Assembly: GCA_012800565.1 (NCBI GenBank) | Contig: JAAZIZ010000196.1 | Coordinates: 1-6,463 of the forward strand | DNA from: Lentisphaerota bacterium | GTDB taxonomy: Bacteria; Verrucomicrobiota; Lentisphaeria; Oligosphaerales; Oligosphaeraceae | Reading direction: 5' to 3' | DNA length: 6,463 nt | Part shown: positions 1-6,384 of the stretch, piece by piece | Layout of the letters: every line of letters starts with the position of its first letter | Numbering within the stretch: the stretch's first letter is position 1 | Translations under genes and position numbers: made by a program | Notes under the pieces: generated by a model | What the model saw: the letters and a program-made list of their open reading frames with translations, nothing else | What the model was told of the DNA's origin: nothing | Database searches by the model: none

Positions 1-649
1 CAGGGTCAGCACCTTGTCCGGCCAGGAAGGCACCGTGACGGTCATCGGAGCAGTCTCGCCGCCGGGAGGAGATTTCTCCGAACCGGTAACTCAGCATACC
101 AGCCGTTTCATCCGCTGTTTCTGGGCTCTGGACCGGGACCTGGCCAATGCCCGCCATTATCCCGCCATCAGCTGGCGTTCCAGCTACAGCGAGTATTTGC
201 CGGAGACTGCGCAGTGGTGGCTGCGCCGCGACCGGGACTGGCAGAAAAATCGCGATATCCTGATGGATATCCTGCAGGAGGAAGTGAATCTGCAGCGCAT
301 TGCCAAGCTGGTCGGGCCGGATGCCTTGCCCGAGCATCAGCGGCTGGTGCTGATGGTGGCAGAAATCATCAAAAATGCATTCCTGCAGCAGAATTCCTTT
401 GATGAGATAGACATGTACTGTTCCCCGCAGAAGCAGCTCTGGATGCTCAGCCTGCTGGTGCAGTTCATAACCCGCGCCCGCAATATCATCAAGCTGGGCG
501 GCACCCTGGCTGATATCTACTCCTTGCCGGGGCTGGAACGCCTGAACCGCATGAAGAGTGAAGTCGGCAATGACGACACTGCCGCCATGGTCCGTCTGGA
601 ACAGCAGCTCAATGCCGCTTTGGACGCATTGGAGAGGAGGCACAAATAA
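1..649 (+). CDS. atpA: V-type ATP synthase subunit A, C-terminal part (5' end outside window)
   Basis: This is the nucleotide-hydrolysing or ATP-synthesising catalytic subunit of the V/A-type rotary ATPase head, on the cytoplasmic side of the membrane. The reading frame is open from the left edge (first full codon at base 2), so the gene starts upstream. Only the last 215 codons are visible, against a usual length of about 580-600, and the P-loop domain is therefore missing from view. Diagnostic family segments are TVIGAVSPPGGDFSEPVTQ near the start, followed by FWALD, and then the helical C-terminal domain (QWWLRRDRDW, VAEIIKNAFLQQNSFD). The TTG at base 14 is an internal leucine codon and not a start. 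The TAA stop overlaps the ATG of subunit B by one base, which suggests translational coupling. No frameshift or internal stop is seen in this part. Confidence 0.96.
   Translation, partial: RVSTLSGQEGTVTVIGAVSPPGGDFSEPVTQHTSRFIRCFWALDRDLANARHYPAISWRSSYSEYLPETAQWWLRRDRDWQKNRDILMDILQEEVNLQRIAKLVGPDALPEHQRLVLMVAEIIKNAFLQQNSFDEIDMYCSPQKQLWMLSLLVQFITRARNIIKLGGTLADIYSLPGLERLNRMKSEVGNDDTAAMVRLEQQLNAALDALERRHK
631..640 (+). promoter_or_regulatory. Shine-Dalgarno site of the subunit B gene
   Basis: GGAGAGGAGG lies inside the end of the subunit A gene, 8 bases before the ATG at 649. It is the only strong purine-rich ribosome-binding site in the window, since the other genes have weak or unclear ones. 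It fixes the start of subunit B and fits with the one-base overlap of A and B. Confidence 0.75.
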
Positions 650-2055
650 TGAAGATGCCGGGATTGCGTTATCAAGGCGTCCGCAATATCGATGGCCCGC
701 TGCTGTTCGTTGACGGCATCCGGGGAGTGAGTTTCGATGAACTGGTAGAAGTTCGCACGCCGCAAGGTGAGGAGCGTCTGGGACAAGTCCTGGATGTGAC
801 TGCTGACACTGCGGTAGTGCAGGTCTTTGGCGGCACGGATGCGCTGTCCAAGGCCGGCACTCAAACCCGCTTCCTGGGGACCTCGCTGGGTATACCGGTA
901 GGGAAAGAGATGCTGGGCCGGGTCTTCGACGGCCTGGGCCGGCCCAAAGATGGCCTGCCACCTCCTTTGAGCAAGCAGCGCCGCGATGTCAACGGTGCGC
1001 CGGTGAACCCTTACGCCCGCGAGTACCCCCGGGATTTCATTCAGACCGGCATTTCCTCAATTGACCTGATGAATACCCTGGTACGGGGACAGAAGCTGCC
1101 CATTTTTTCCGGCAACGGCCTGCCCCATAACCGCATAGCGGCACAGATTGCACGGCAGGCGAAACTGCTCAATGAAGACGTTGAATTCGCGATAGTTTTT
1201 GCGGCCATGGGGGTCAAGTATGACGTAGCCAGATTTTTCATTGATTCCTTTGAGCAGAGCGGAGTTCTGAACAATGTAGCAATGTTCCTGAGTCTGGCTG
1301 ATGATCCCTCGGCCGAGCGCCTGGTCACTCCGCGCAGCGCCTTGACTCTGGCCGAATATCTCGCCTATGAGGCCGATATGCATGTGCTGGTCATCATCAC
1401 CGATATGGCCAATTACTGTGAGGCCTTGCGGGAAATTGCCACCGCCAGAGGTGAGATTCCCAGCCGTAAAGGCTATCCCGGCTATCTTTACAGTGACTTG
1501 GCCTCAATGTACGAACGGGCCGGGCGTTTGCGCAACGGCGCAGGCAGCATCACCCAGATGCCGATTCTGACCATGCCCAGCGATGACATCTCGCATCCGA
1601 TTCCCGATTTGACCGGTTATATCACTGAGGGCCAGATTGTGCTGGACCGCGAGATGTTCCAGCGTGGCATCTATCCACCGGTGGCCGGCTTGCCCTCGCT
1701 GTCCCGTCTGATGAAAGACGGCATTGGCGAGGGGCGCACCCGGGCCGATCATCCCCGTTTGGCCTCGCAGCTGTTCGCGGCCTACTCCAAGGTCAAGGAT
1801 ATCCGCTCCCTGGCCTCGGTAATTGGCGAGGAGGAGCTCAGCCCGGTGGACAAGCTGTACCTCAAATTCGGGGAAGAGTTCGAACACCGTCTGGTCGCCC
1901 AGGATGAATTTGAGAACCGGAGCATCAGCCAGAGTCTGGATTTAGGCTGGGAAGTCCTGCGCATCCTGCCGCGTTCGGAGCTTCTGCGCGTCTCAGAAGA
2001 GGACCTCAAGCAGTACTTTGACGAGAAAGAGCCCATGGCTCCGACTCTGTCATAG
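649..2055 (+). CDS. atpB: V-type ATP synthase subunit B
   Basis: This is the non-catalytic nucleotide-site subunit that alternates with subunit A in the A3B3 head of the V/A-type ATPase. It has 468 residues, which is normal for the family. It has an N-terminal beta-barrel region (about 1-80) with LGRVFDGLGRP at 89-99, then the central domain. There the Walker A loop of catalytic subunits is replaced by the B-type signature PIFSGNGLPHNRIAAQIARQ (151-170). Other family blocks are VFAAMGVK (183-190), the segment IPSRKGYPGYLYSDLASMYE (270-289), SDDISHPIPDLTGYITEGQI (311-330) and YPPVAGLPSLSRLMKDGIG (342-360). The start is supported by the strong ribosome-binding site at 631-640 and by the TAATG overlap with subunit A. 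The gene is intact. Confidence 0.97.
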   Translation: MKMPGLRYQGVRNIDGPLLFVDGIRGVSFDELVEVRTPQGEERLGQVLDVTADTAVVQVFGGTDALSKAGTQTRFLGTSLGIPVGKEMLGRVFDGLGRPKDGLPPPLSKQRRDVNGAPVNPYAREYPRDFIQTGISSIDLMNTLVRGQKLPIFSGNGLPHNRIAAQIARQAKLLNEDVEFAIVFAAMGVKYDVARFFIDSFEQSGVLNNVAMFLSLADDPSAERLVTPRSALTLAEYLAYEADMHVLVIITDMANYCEALREIATARGEIPSRKGYPGYLYSDLASMYERAGRLRNGAGSITQMPILTMPSDDISHPIPDLTGYITEGQIVLDREMFQRGIYPPVAGLPSLSRLMKDGIGEGRTRADHPRLASQLFAAYSKVKDIRSLASVIGEEELSPVDKLYLKFGEEFEHRLVAQDEFENRSISQSLDLGWEVLRILPRSELLRVSEEDLKQYFDEKEPMAPTLS

Positions 2056-2106
2056 CCGCCCGGGCAGCACCGGAACCCCGGCAGCAGACATTTTGAGAAC
2101 AGGCTT

Positions 2107-2754
2107 ATGAGTCGTCTGAACATAGCACCTACCAAAAGCAACCAGCTTAATCTCAAGCGGGACCTGGAGATGGCCTCCGAAGGCTTCAATCTGCTGGAGC
2201 AGAAGCGGGAGATTCTGGTCATGGAGCTGATGCGCCTGCTGAACCGCATCAAAACCATCCAGGCTGACTTGCACAACCGCCGCAACACCGCTTATGCCAC
2301 TTTGCGTAAAGCCATAGCCCAGAATGGCTACAACCATGCCCGCAATATCGCCAGCGGCATCCGCTATGAGCATATCATCAGCACGGATCAGCGCCTGACG
2401 GCCGGGGTGCGCACCCCGGTGATCAGCGTCATGCACGGCCAGTTTCATTCCCAGTACGGTTTTGTCGGCACCGATTCGCTGATCGACCAGACGATGATGG
2501 ATTTCCTGGAACTCCTGGAGATCATCGCTCAGGTCGCGGAGTTGGAGAATACCATCATTCTTCTGGCCCGGGAATTGAAGAAAGCCCAGCGGCGGGTCAA
2601 TGCCCTGGAGCATATCTTCATTCCTAATTTCAAGGACACGTTGCGTTATATCGCCGAGGTTCTGGAGAGCAAGGAGCTGGATTCGTTCTTTACCCTGAAA
2701 ATGGTCAAGAAGAACCTCTCCCAGGACAACCAGGACAAAGAGAAAAAAGTTTAA
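2107..2754 (+). CDS. atpD: V-type ATP synthase subunit D (central stalk)
   Basis: Subunit D is the coiled-coil rotor shaft inside the A3B3 head and couples the membrane ring to catalysis. It has 215 residues, within the usual range. The N-terminal helix carries the family pattern LKRDLEMASEGFNLLEQKRE (16-35). The C-terminal helix carries KKAQRRVNALEHIFIPNFKD (158-177), followed by YIAEVLESKELDSFFTLKMVKK. Both halves are long amphipathic helices that would pair as an antiparallel coiled coil. The last residues are highly charged (QDNQDKEKKV). The gene follows subunit B after 51 bases. Its ribosome-binding site is weak (TGAGAAC, 6 bases before the ATG). No I or K membrane subunit follows, so D is the last ATPase gene here. 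Some groups call this gene ntpD. Confidence 0.94.
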   Translation: MSRLNIAPTKSNQLNLKRDLEMASEGFNLLEQKREILVMELMRLLNRIKTIQADLHNRRNTAYATLRKAIAQNGYNHARNIASGIRYEHIISTDQRLTAGVRTPVISVMHGQFHSQYGFVGTDSLIDQTMMDFLELLEIIAQVAELENTIILLARELKKAQRRVNALEHIFIPNFKDTLRYIAEVLESKELDSFFTLKMVKKNLSQDNQDKEKKV

Positions 2755-2774
2755 TCAAACATGGGAACGGCACG

Positions 2775-3311
2775 ATGTTTTTTTCCAAAAAACGAAACCC
2801 ACCCGAAGAACCTCCGGCCGGGAGTAAAGACTCCGCGGACTTTGTCTTCATCCGCAAGGCTCTGCTGGTGGTGGAAGGCTCACAGCCTTCTGTGCAGGCC
2901 GCCGCGTTCGCCATCAAGCTGGCTCGGCAGATCGGCTGCGAGCTGCTGGCCGCTTATGTGGTTGACACCGCCACCCTGGATTATCTGCTCCAGCTGCATG
3001 TCTTTGTCCAGGATGAACGGGAGGATTTGGAGCAGGAGCTGGAGCGCAAAGGCCGCTGTTATCTGGCCGGCGTGGAGGAAGAATGCCAGGAGGCTGGGAT
3101 AACCATCAAGACCCACATGAGTTCCGGCCGCTTTCATCAGGTGATCCTGCAGCTCGCGGCCGAATATCAGGCCGATGTTATCATTGTTGGGGGTTGGAAG
3201 CACGGGATCAAGCAAAAGGACGCCACCTCGGTGGAACGGCAGCTGATTATGGACTTGGCGGAATGCCCGGTCATCGTAGTCAAAGGCAAAGCTGAACCCA
3301 AGCACTGCTGA
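2775..3311 (+). CDS. UspA-fold universal stress protein with degenerate ATP loop
   Basis: This is a 178-residue single-domain universal stress protein (Usp, PF00582-type) with no signal peptide or membrane segment, so probably cytoplasmic. A basic and proline-rich leader (MFFSKKRNPPEEPPAGSKDS) precedes the first strand, FIRKALLVVEGS (25-36). There the usual nucleotide-contacting Asp of VDGS is Glu (E34). The alpha/beta fold continues with AIKLARQIGCELLAAYVVD (46-64), a charged helix EREDLEQELERKG (81-93), ADVIIVGG (133-140) and AECPVIVVK (162-170). The ATP motif G-x2-G-x9-G-S/T is not intact: the segment is GGWKHGIKQKDATSVERQ, with TS (151-152) where GS is expected and a shorter loop. It probably binds nucleotide poorly or differently. 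The gene begins 20 bases after subunit D on the same strand and is likely co-transcribed with it. Its molecular role is unknown. An ATG at 2761 lies in another frame and is rejected. Confidence 0.85.
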   Translation: MFFSKKRNPPEEPPAGSKDSADFVFIRKALLVVEGSQPSVQAAAFAIKLARQIGCELLAAYVVDTATLDYLLQLHVFVQDEREDLEQELERKGRCYLAGVEEECQEAGITIKTHMSSGRFHQVILQLAAEYQADVIIVGGWKHGIKQKDATSVERQLIMDLAECPVIVVKGKAEPKHC

Positions 3312-3334
3312 CGACGAGTATTCTGAGAACGAAA

Positions 3335-4483
3335 ATGCGTTTCACCTACCAGAGCCTGGACCCGGTGCCGGTAAGCAGACCGACCGTAAAACACAGCCGG
3401 GCTCAGCGGACTTTCCAAGGCATCCCCAGCATCGGGCGCAGTCCCGGAGGACGGCTGTTCGCAGTCTGGTATGCCGGCGGCAGCGGCGAAGGTGAGGATA
3501 ATTACACCTTGCTGCAAATCAGCGATGACGAGGGGCAAAGCTGGAGCGGGCCGGTCGCAGTGGTGGACCCGCCCCACCCCTTGGTCCGCGCCTTTGACTC
3601 CACTCTCTGGCTGGACCCGGCCGGAAAAATGCACTGGTTCTGGAGCCAGTGCTGCGCCGATCCTGAAGCCGAGGGCAGCTGCAGAATCTATGACGGCCTG
3701 GGCGGAGTCTGGCATTCAATCCTGGAGAACCCGGAAGCCGCACCGGCAGAATTCCAATTTTCCTGGCCGGAGAGAATCGCTCACGGCATTATGATGAATA
3801 AACCCCTGGTGCTGCGCGATGGCACCTGGTGTCTGCCGGTGTCATTATGGACTGGCCAGCAATACCGCCGCCACCCCTCTTTGGCTATCCAGCCTGGAGC
3901 CGGCATGGTGGTGTCTGAAGACCAGGGCCGCAGTTTCAGCATTCGCGGACGCATTGAGATGGGCCAAGTCAAGGGCGGCGCAAGCTTTGACGAACATCTG
4001 TTCCTGGAGCGTCAGGACGGCACCCTGCAGGCGCTGCTGCGGATACAGCAGGGAGTGGCCGAAGCATTCTCAAATGATCAGGGACGCACTTGGACCGCGC
4101 CGGCCTTGGCGACGGCTATAACTGGCCCCAGCAGCAGATTCTTCTGTCAGCGCCTGCCTTCCGGGCGGCTGCTGCTGATATATCACGACTTGCACGCCAG
4201 CAACCGCCAGCGCGAGCGCCTGACTGCTTATCTCTCTGAAGACGAGGGCTCAAGCTGGCCCTGGAGCCTGTTGCTGGATGAACGCAGCGCAGTGTCATAT
4301 CCCGATGCAGTCTTTACTGCCGACGGGCAGATTTATGTCATCTACGACCATGAGCGCTATAGAGGCGGAGAGATCCTTCTGGCCCGTTTCCGGGAAGAGG
4401 ATATCATCGCCGGGAAGCTCCTGTCAGCCGGCTCGGCTCTGCGCCAGGAAGTGGACCATTCCCGCCCAGTGCCGGGAAAATAA
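3335..4483 (+). CDS. Sialidase-fold (BNR/Asp-box) protein, substrate uncertain
   Basis: This 382-residue protein belongs to the sialidase/neuraminidase superfamily (six-bladed beta-propeller, PF13088-like). Four Asp-boxes are visible: SDDEGQSW (63-70), SEDQGRSF (194-201), SNDQGRTW (246-253) and SEDEGSSW (301-308). Other family blocks are QGIPSIGRSPGGRLFAVWY (28-46), HGIMMNKPLVLRDGTW (150-165), FDEH (218-221), SRFFCQRLPSGRLLLIYHD (267-285) and SYPDAVFTADGQIYVIYDHE (321-340). Databases would probably call it exo-alpha-sialidase. However, the Arg of the sialidase RIP motif is absent (QGIP instead), so true sialidase activity is doubtful and another glycan substrate is possible. There is no signal peptide, so it would act in the cytoplasm, perhaps on imported oligosaccharides. 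It starts 23 bases after the Usp gene on the same strand. Its ribosome-binding site is weak (TGAGAAC). It ends convergently with asnA. Confidence 0.85.
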   Translation: MRFTYQSLDPVPVSRPTVKHSRAQRTFQGIPSIGRSPGGRLFAVWYAGGSGEGEDNYTLLQISDDEGQSWSGPVAVVDPPHPLVRAFDSTLWLDPAGKMHWFWSQCCADPEAEGSCRIYDGLGGVWHSILENPEAAPAEFQFSWPERIAHGIMMNKPLVLRDGTWCLPVSLWTGQQYRRHPSLAIQPGAGMVVSEDQGRSFSIRGRIEMGQVKGGASFDEHLFLERQDGTLQALLRIQQGVAEAFSNDQGRTWTAPALATAITGPSSRFFCQRLPSGRLLLIYHDLHASNRQRERLTAYLSEDEGSSWPWSLLLDERSAVSYPDAVFTADGQIYVIYDHERYRGGEILLARFREEDIIAGKLLSAGSALRQEVDHSRPVPGK

Positions 4484-4531
4484 AATATTCTGAGGCGGGG
4501 CTGCCAGCCGCGGTTATAACAGCGGAATATT
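4484..4531. terminator. Possible bidirectional terminator between convergent genes (weak)
   Basis: The 30-base gap between the sialidase-fold gene and asnA, plus the last codons of asnA, contains a 7-bp inverted repeat: AATATTC (4484-4490) and GAATATT (4525-4531). The span between the arms is GC-rich and includes a small GGCT-GCC-AGCC hairpin. Facing stops make a shared terminator likely in principle. The long loop and the lack of a clear U-tract keep this tentative. Confidence 0.25.
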
Positions 4532-5557
4532 GTGCTGGAGGCAGCGTTCGGCCATCTCCGGCGGCCAGATGCTGGCCTGGATTTCACCGATATGCGCTTT
4601 CTGGAGAAACAGCATGCAGAGCCGCGATTGACCGATACCGCCGCCGATGCTCAAGGGCAGTTTCCCGGCCATCAGGGACTGATGCCAGGGCAGCGACAAA
4701 CGGTGTAATTCATGCCGCAGAGTCAACTGCCGCATCAGCGTCTCCTGGTCGACCCGGATGCCCATGGAAGAGAGCTCATAAGAGCGTTTCAGCACCGGAT
4801 TGTAAACCAGGATATCTCCATTCAGGCCTTGGTAGCCCGGCTTGGTGATGGTGGACCAGTCGTCGTAGTCCGGGGCCCGTCCGTCATGCGGCTCCGTGGT
4901 ACCGGGCAGCACGCCGCCAATGCCGATAATGAAGACCGCGCCGAATTCAGCCGCGGCGGCATTCTCCCGTTCCTTGCTGCTCAGGGTCGGGTACTGCCGA
5001 TACAGGTCTTCGGCATGGATAAAGGTGATCTCTTCCGGCAGGAAAGGGATGATTTCCGGATAATCCTGACTGATGTAGCGCTCGGTGCGCCGGATGGCGT
5101 AATAGATTCTCCGCACCGTCTCCCGCAGGTAGTCAAGAGACCGTTCCGAGGGCAGAATCACTTTCTCCCAGTCCCATTGGTCAACATAAATCGAATGGAT
5201 ATTGTCCAGGCATTCTTCATCCGGACGGATCGCATTCATGTCAGTATAGATGCCTTCCCCCGGCTTGGACCGCAGATTGGCGAGTTTCTGGCGCTTCCAC
5301 TTGGCCAGCGAATGCACCACTTCGGCGTGGCTGCCATCAATGTCACGGATGGCGAAAGAGACCGGCTTCTCAATGCCGTTCAAGTCATCATTGACGCCGG
5401 TGCCAGAAAGGACAAATAAAGGTGCGGTGACCCGGTTGAGATTCAGTTCAAAGGCCAGGTTTTGCTGGAAATGGTGCTTGATTTTGCCAATTGCAGCCTC
5501 AGTGCGCAGCTCATCCAGCAATGGCCGGTATCCTTCTGGAACAAAAAGCGAAGACAT
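4514..5557 (-). CDS. asnA: Aspartate-ammonia ligase (asparagine synthetase A)
   Basis: AsnA makes L-asparagine from L-aspartate and ammonia using ATP (releasing AMP and diphosphate) in the cytoplasm. It is a homodimer with a class II aminoacyl-tRNA-synthetase-like fold. The protein has 347 residues, slightly longer than the roughly 330 of E. coli AsnA. Family segments in order: APLFVLSGTGVNDDLNG (45-61), the IRDIDG strand (70-75), HSIYVDQWDWEKVI (121-134), EPHDGRAPDYDDWST (222-236), LNGDILVYNPVLKRSYELSS (245-264) with MGIRVD after it, and LSIGGGIGQSRLCMLFLQK (302-320), which holds the motif 3-like ATP-binding Arg (R312). The ATG at 5557 gives an N-terminus of normal family length. The upstream region has only a weak ribosome-binding site. 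It lies 31 bases after the ketoacyl-synthase-like gene on the same strand, so the two are probably one transcript, and it converges on the sialidase-fold gene. Confidence 0.96.
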   Translation of the reverse strand: MSSLFVPEGYRPLLDELRTEAAIGKIKHHFQQNLAFELNLNRVTAPLFVLSGTGVNDDLNGIEKPVSFAIRDIDGSHAEVVHSLAKWKRQKLANLRSKPGEGIYTDMNAIRPDEECLDNIHSIYVDQWDWEKVILPSERSLDYLRETVRRIYYAIRRTERYISQDYPEIIPFLPEEITFIHAEDLYRQYPTLSSKERENAAAAEFGAVFIIGIGGVLPGTTEPHDGRAPDYDDWSTITKPGYQGLNGDILVYNPVLKRSYELSSMGIRVDQETLMRQLTLRHELHRLSLPWHQSLMAGKLPLSIGGGIGQSRLCMLFLQKAHIGEIQASIWPPEMAERCLQHNIPLL

Positions 5558-5588
5558 AAAAATTTTGCTCGGTTATGGGGGTTACGGA

Positions 5589-6329
5589 TTAATCTGAGAC
5601 AGCAGGAAAAATACGGCTCAGGAACAGCAGCTCCGCCTGGACGCTGCCATGCGGGGGAGGAAGCGCTTCCGGCGCAGTCCCGGAAAGCAGCTCCGGCGGC
5701 ACCGCCAAAGACCCGGGCGAGGCAGTTTTTTCCAGTCGCAGCGCAATTGCGCCGTTACGGACCGGGTAGTCCGGCGGCAGCAGTTCGGCGCTGGCCGCTT
5801 CATAGGCGGTAAGCACTATGCAGTCGGCGCTGCCGTCTGCCAAGCGGTCCGCCGCGAATTGCCAGGGCAAACGGCAGTCCTGCGGGCCAGCGTAGACACA
5901 ATGCGGGCCGCTCCAGGAAAATTCCATGGCGGCCAGATTGGGGGCGGTGTTGCTGTACGCCTGCGGGAAGACCAGCGGACTGGCGAAGCGCGGTCCTTTT
6001 TCGGTCATTTGCCGGAAGAAAGTGAATCCGGAGCGAGGAGCGCCGAAATGCGTCAGGCAGACCATCCCGGTCCGCGCGCCGGCCGGCAGAGGCTGCCCCT
6101 GTTTTTCGCCCTCAGAACGCAGCAGACTGCAGGCCGCCAGCAGATAATGAGCGGCGGCATCCAGGTAGCCTTTGCTGCTCTGCAGGTAAGGTTTGCAGGA
6201 AAAATTCTCCAGTGCGCTTTCTTCTGCAGCGGAAAAATCCAGCAGTGCGGGGGGCAGCTGCCGGGAGCAGCCGGTTCCGCTGCCGAGAACCCAGGCAATA
6301 CCGTTGATATGCATTACAGGAGATGACAT
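5589..6329 (-). CDS. Beta-ketoacyl synthase-like protein (N-terminal half only, catalytic Cys apparently replaced)
   Basis: This 246-residue protein resembles the N-terminal half of beta-ketoacyl-ACP synthases, in the style of the short Ketoacyl-synt_2 (PF13723) or 'chain length factor' proteins found near fatty-acid and aryl-polyene genes. Supporting segments are the INGIAWVLGSG strand (8-18), YLDAAAHYLLAACSLL (55-70), FTFFRQMTEKGPRFASPLVF (102-121), the PQAYSNTAPNLAAMEFSWSG stretch (122-141), and then GPHCVYAGPQ (141-150) with ADRLADGSADCIVLTAYEA after it. Counting from the GP that precedes the nucleophile loop in FabF-type enzymes, the catalytic Cys position falls on Gln150. Cys152 is nearby but out of register. 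The C-terminal His residues of a full synthase are absent because the protein stops at half length. An in-frame stop at 6351-6353 limits the start. ATG 6329 is the first ATG, and ATG 6314 (MHINGIAW) is an alternative. Function is unknown, and a partner or scaffold role is plausible. Confidence 0.72.
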   Translation of the reverse strand: MSSPVMHINGIAWVLGSGTGCSRQLPPALLDFSAAEESALENFSCKPYLQSSKGYLDAAAHYLLAACSLLRSEGEKQGQPLPAGARTGMVCLTHFGAPRSGFTFFRQMTEKGPRFASPLVFPQAYSNTAPNLAAMEFSWSGPHCVYAGPQDCRLPWQFAADRLADGSADCIVLTAYEAASAELLPPDYPVRNGAIALRLEKTASPGSLAVPPELLSGTAPEALPPPHGSVQAELLFLSRIFPAVSD

Positions 6330-6384
6330 CTGCTGTATCCGGTTCAGGATTTATGCCGGCGGAGAAAGCCAGAAGAACAGTGCT

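Noticed and set aside
14..16. TTG as a start codon for the first gene
   Set aside because: The frame is open to the left edge and the residues before it fit inside subunit A, so this is an internal Leu codon of a truncated view.
2056..2106. Possible terminator between subunits B and D (GCCCGGGC palindrome, CCGG pairs)
   Set aside because: Stems are only about 4-5 bp, there is no U-tract, and the genes on both sides belong to one complex.
1504..2288. Minus-strand open frames opposite subunits B and D
   Set aside because: They overlap well-supported ATPase genes, show no family resemblance, and have low-complexity Arg/Ser-rich or shadow composition.
3167..3715. 182-codon minus-strand frame spanning the Usp to sialidase-fold junction
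   Set aside because: It is antisense to two supported genes and has no recognisable motif.
4712..5419. 235-codon + strand open frame opposite asnA
   Set aside because: It is antisense to a clearly recognised asnA, has no family motifs, and is a by-product of GC-rich codon use on the opposite strand.
5649..6326. 225-codon + strand open frame opposite the ketoacyl-synthase-like gene
   Set aside because: Its composition is dominated by Arg, Gln and Gly with no recognisable domain, while the minus-strand frame shows condensing-enzyme segments.
6330..6384. Promoter for the ketoacyl-synthase-like gene and asnA
   Set aside because: The minus strand has an ATAAAT that could serve as a -10, but no convincing -35 at proper spacing, so it is not called.
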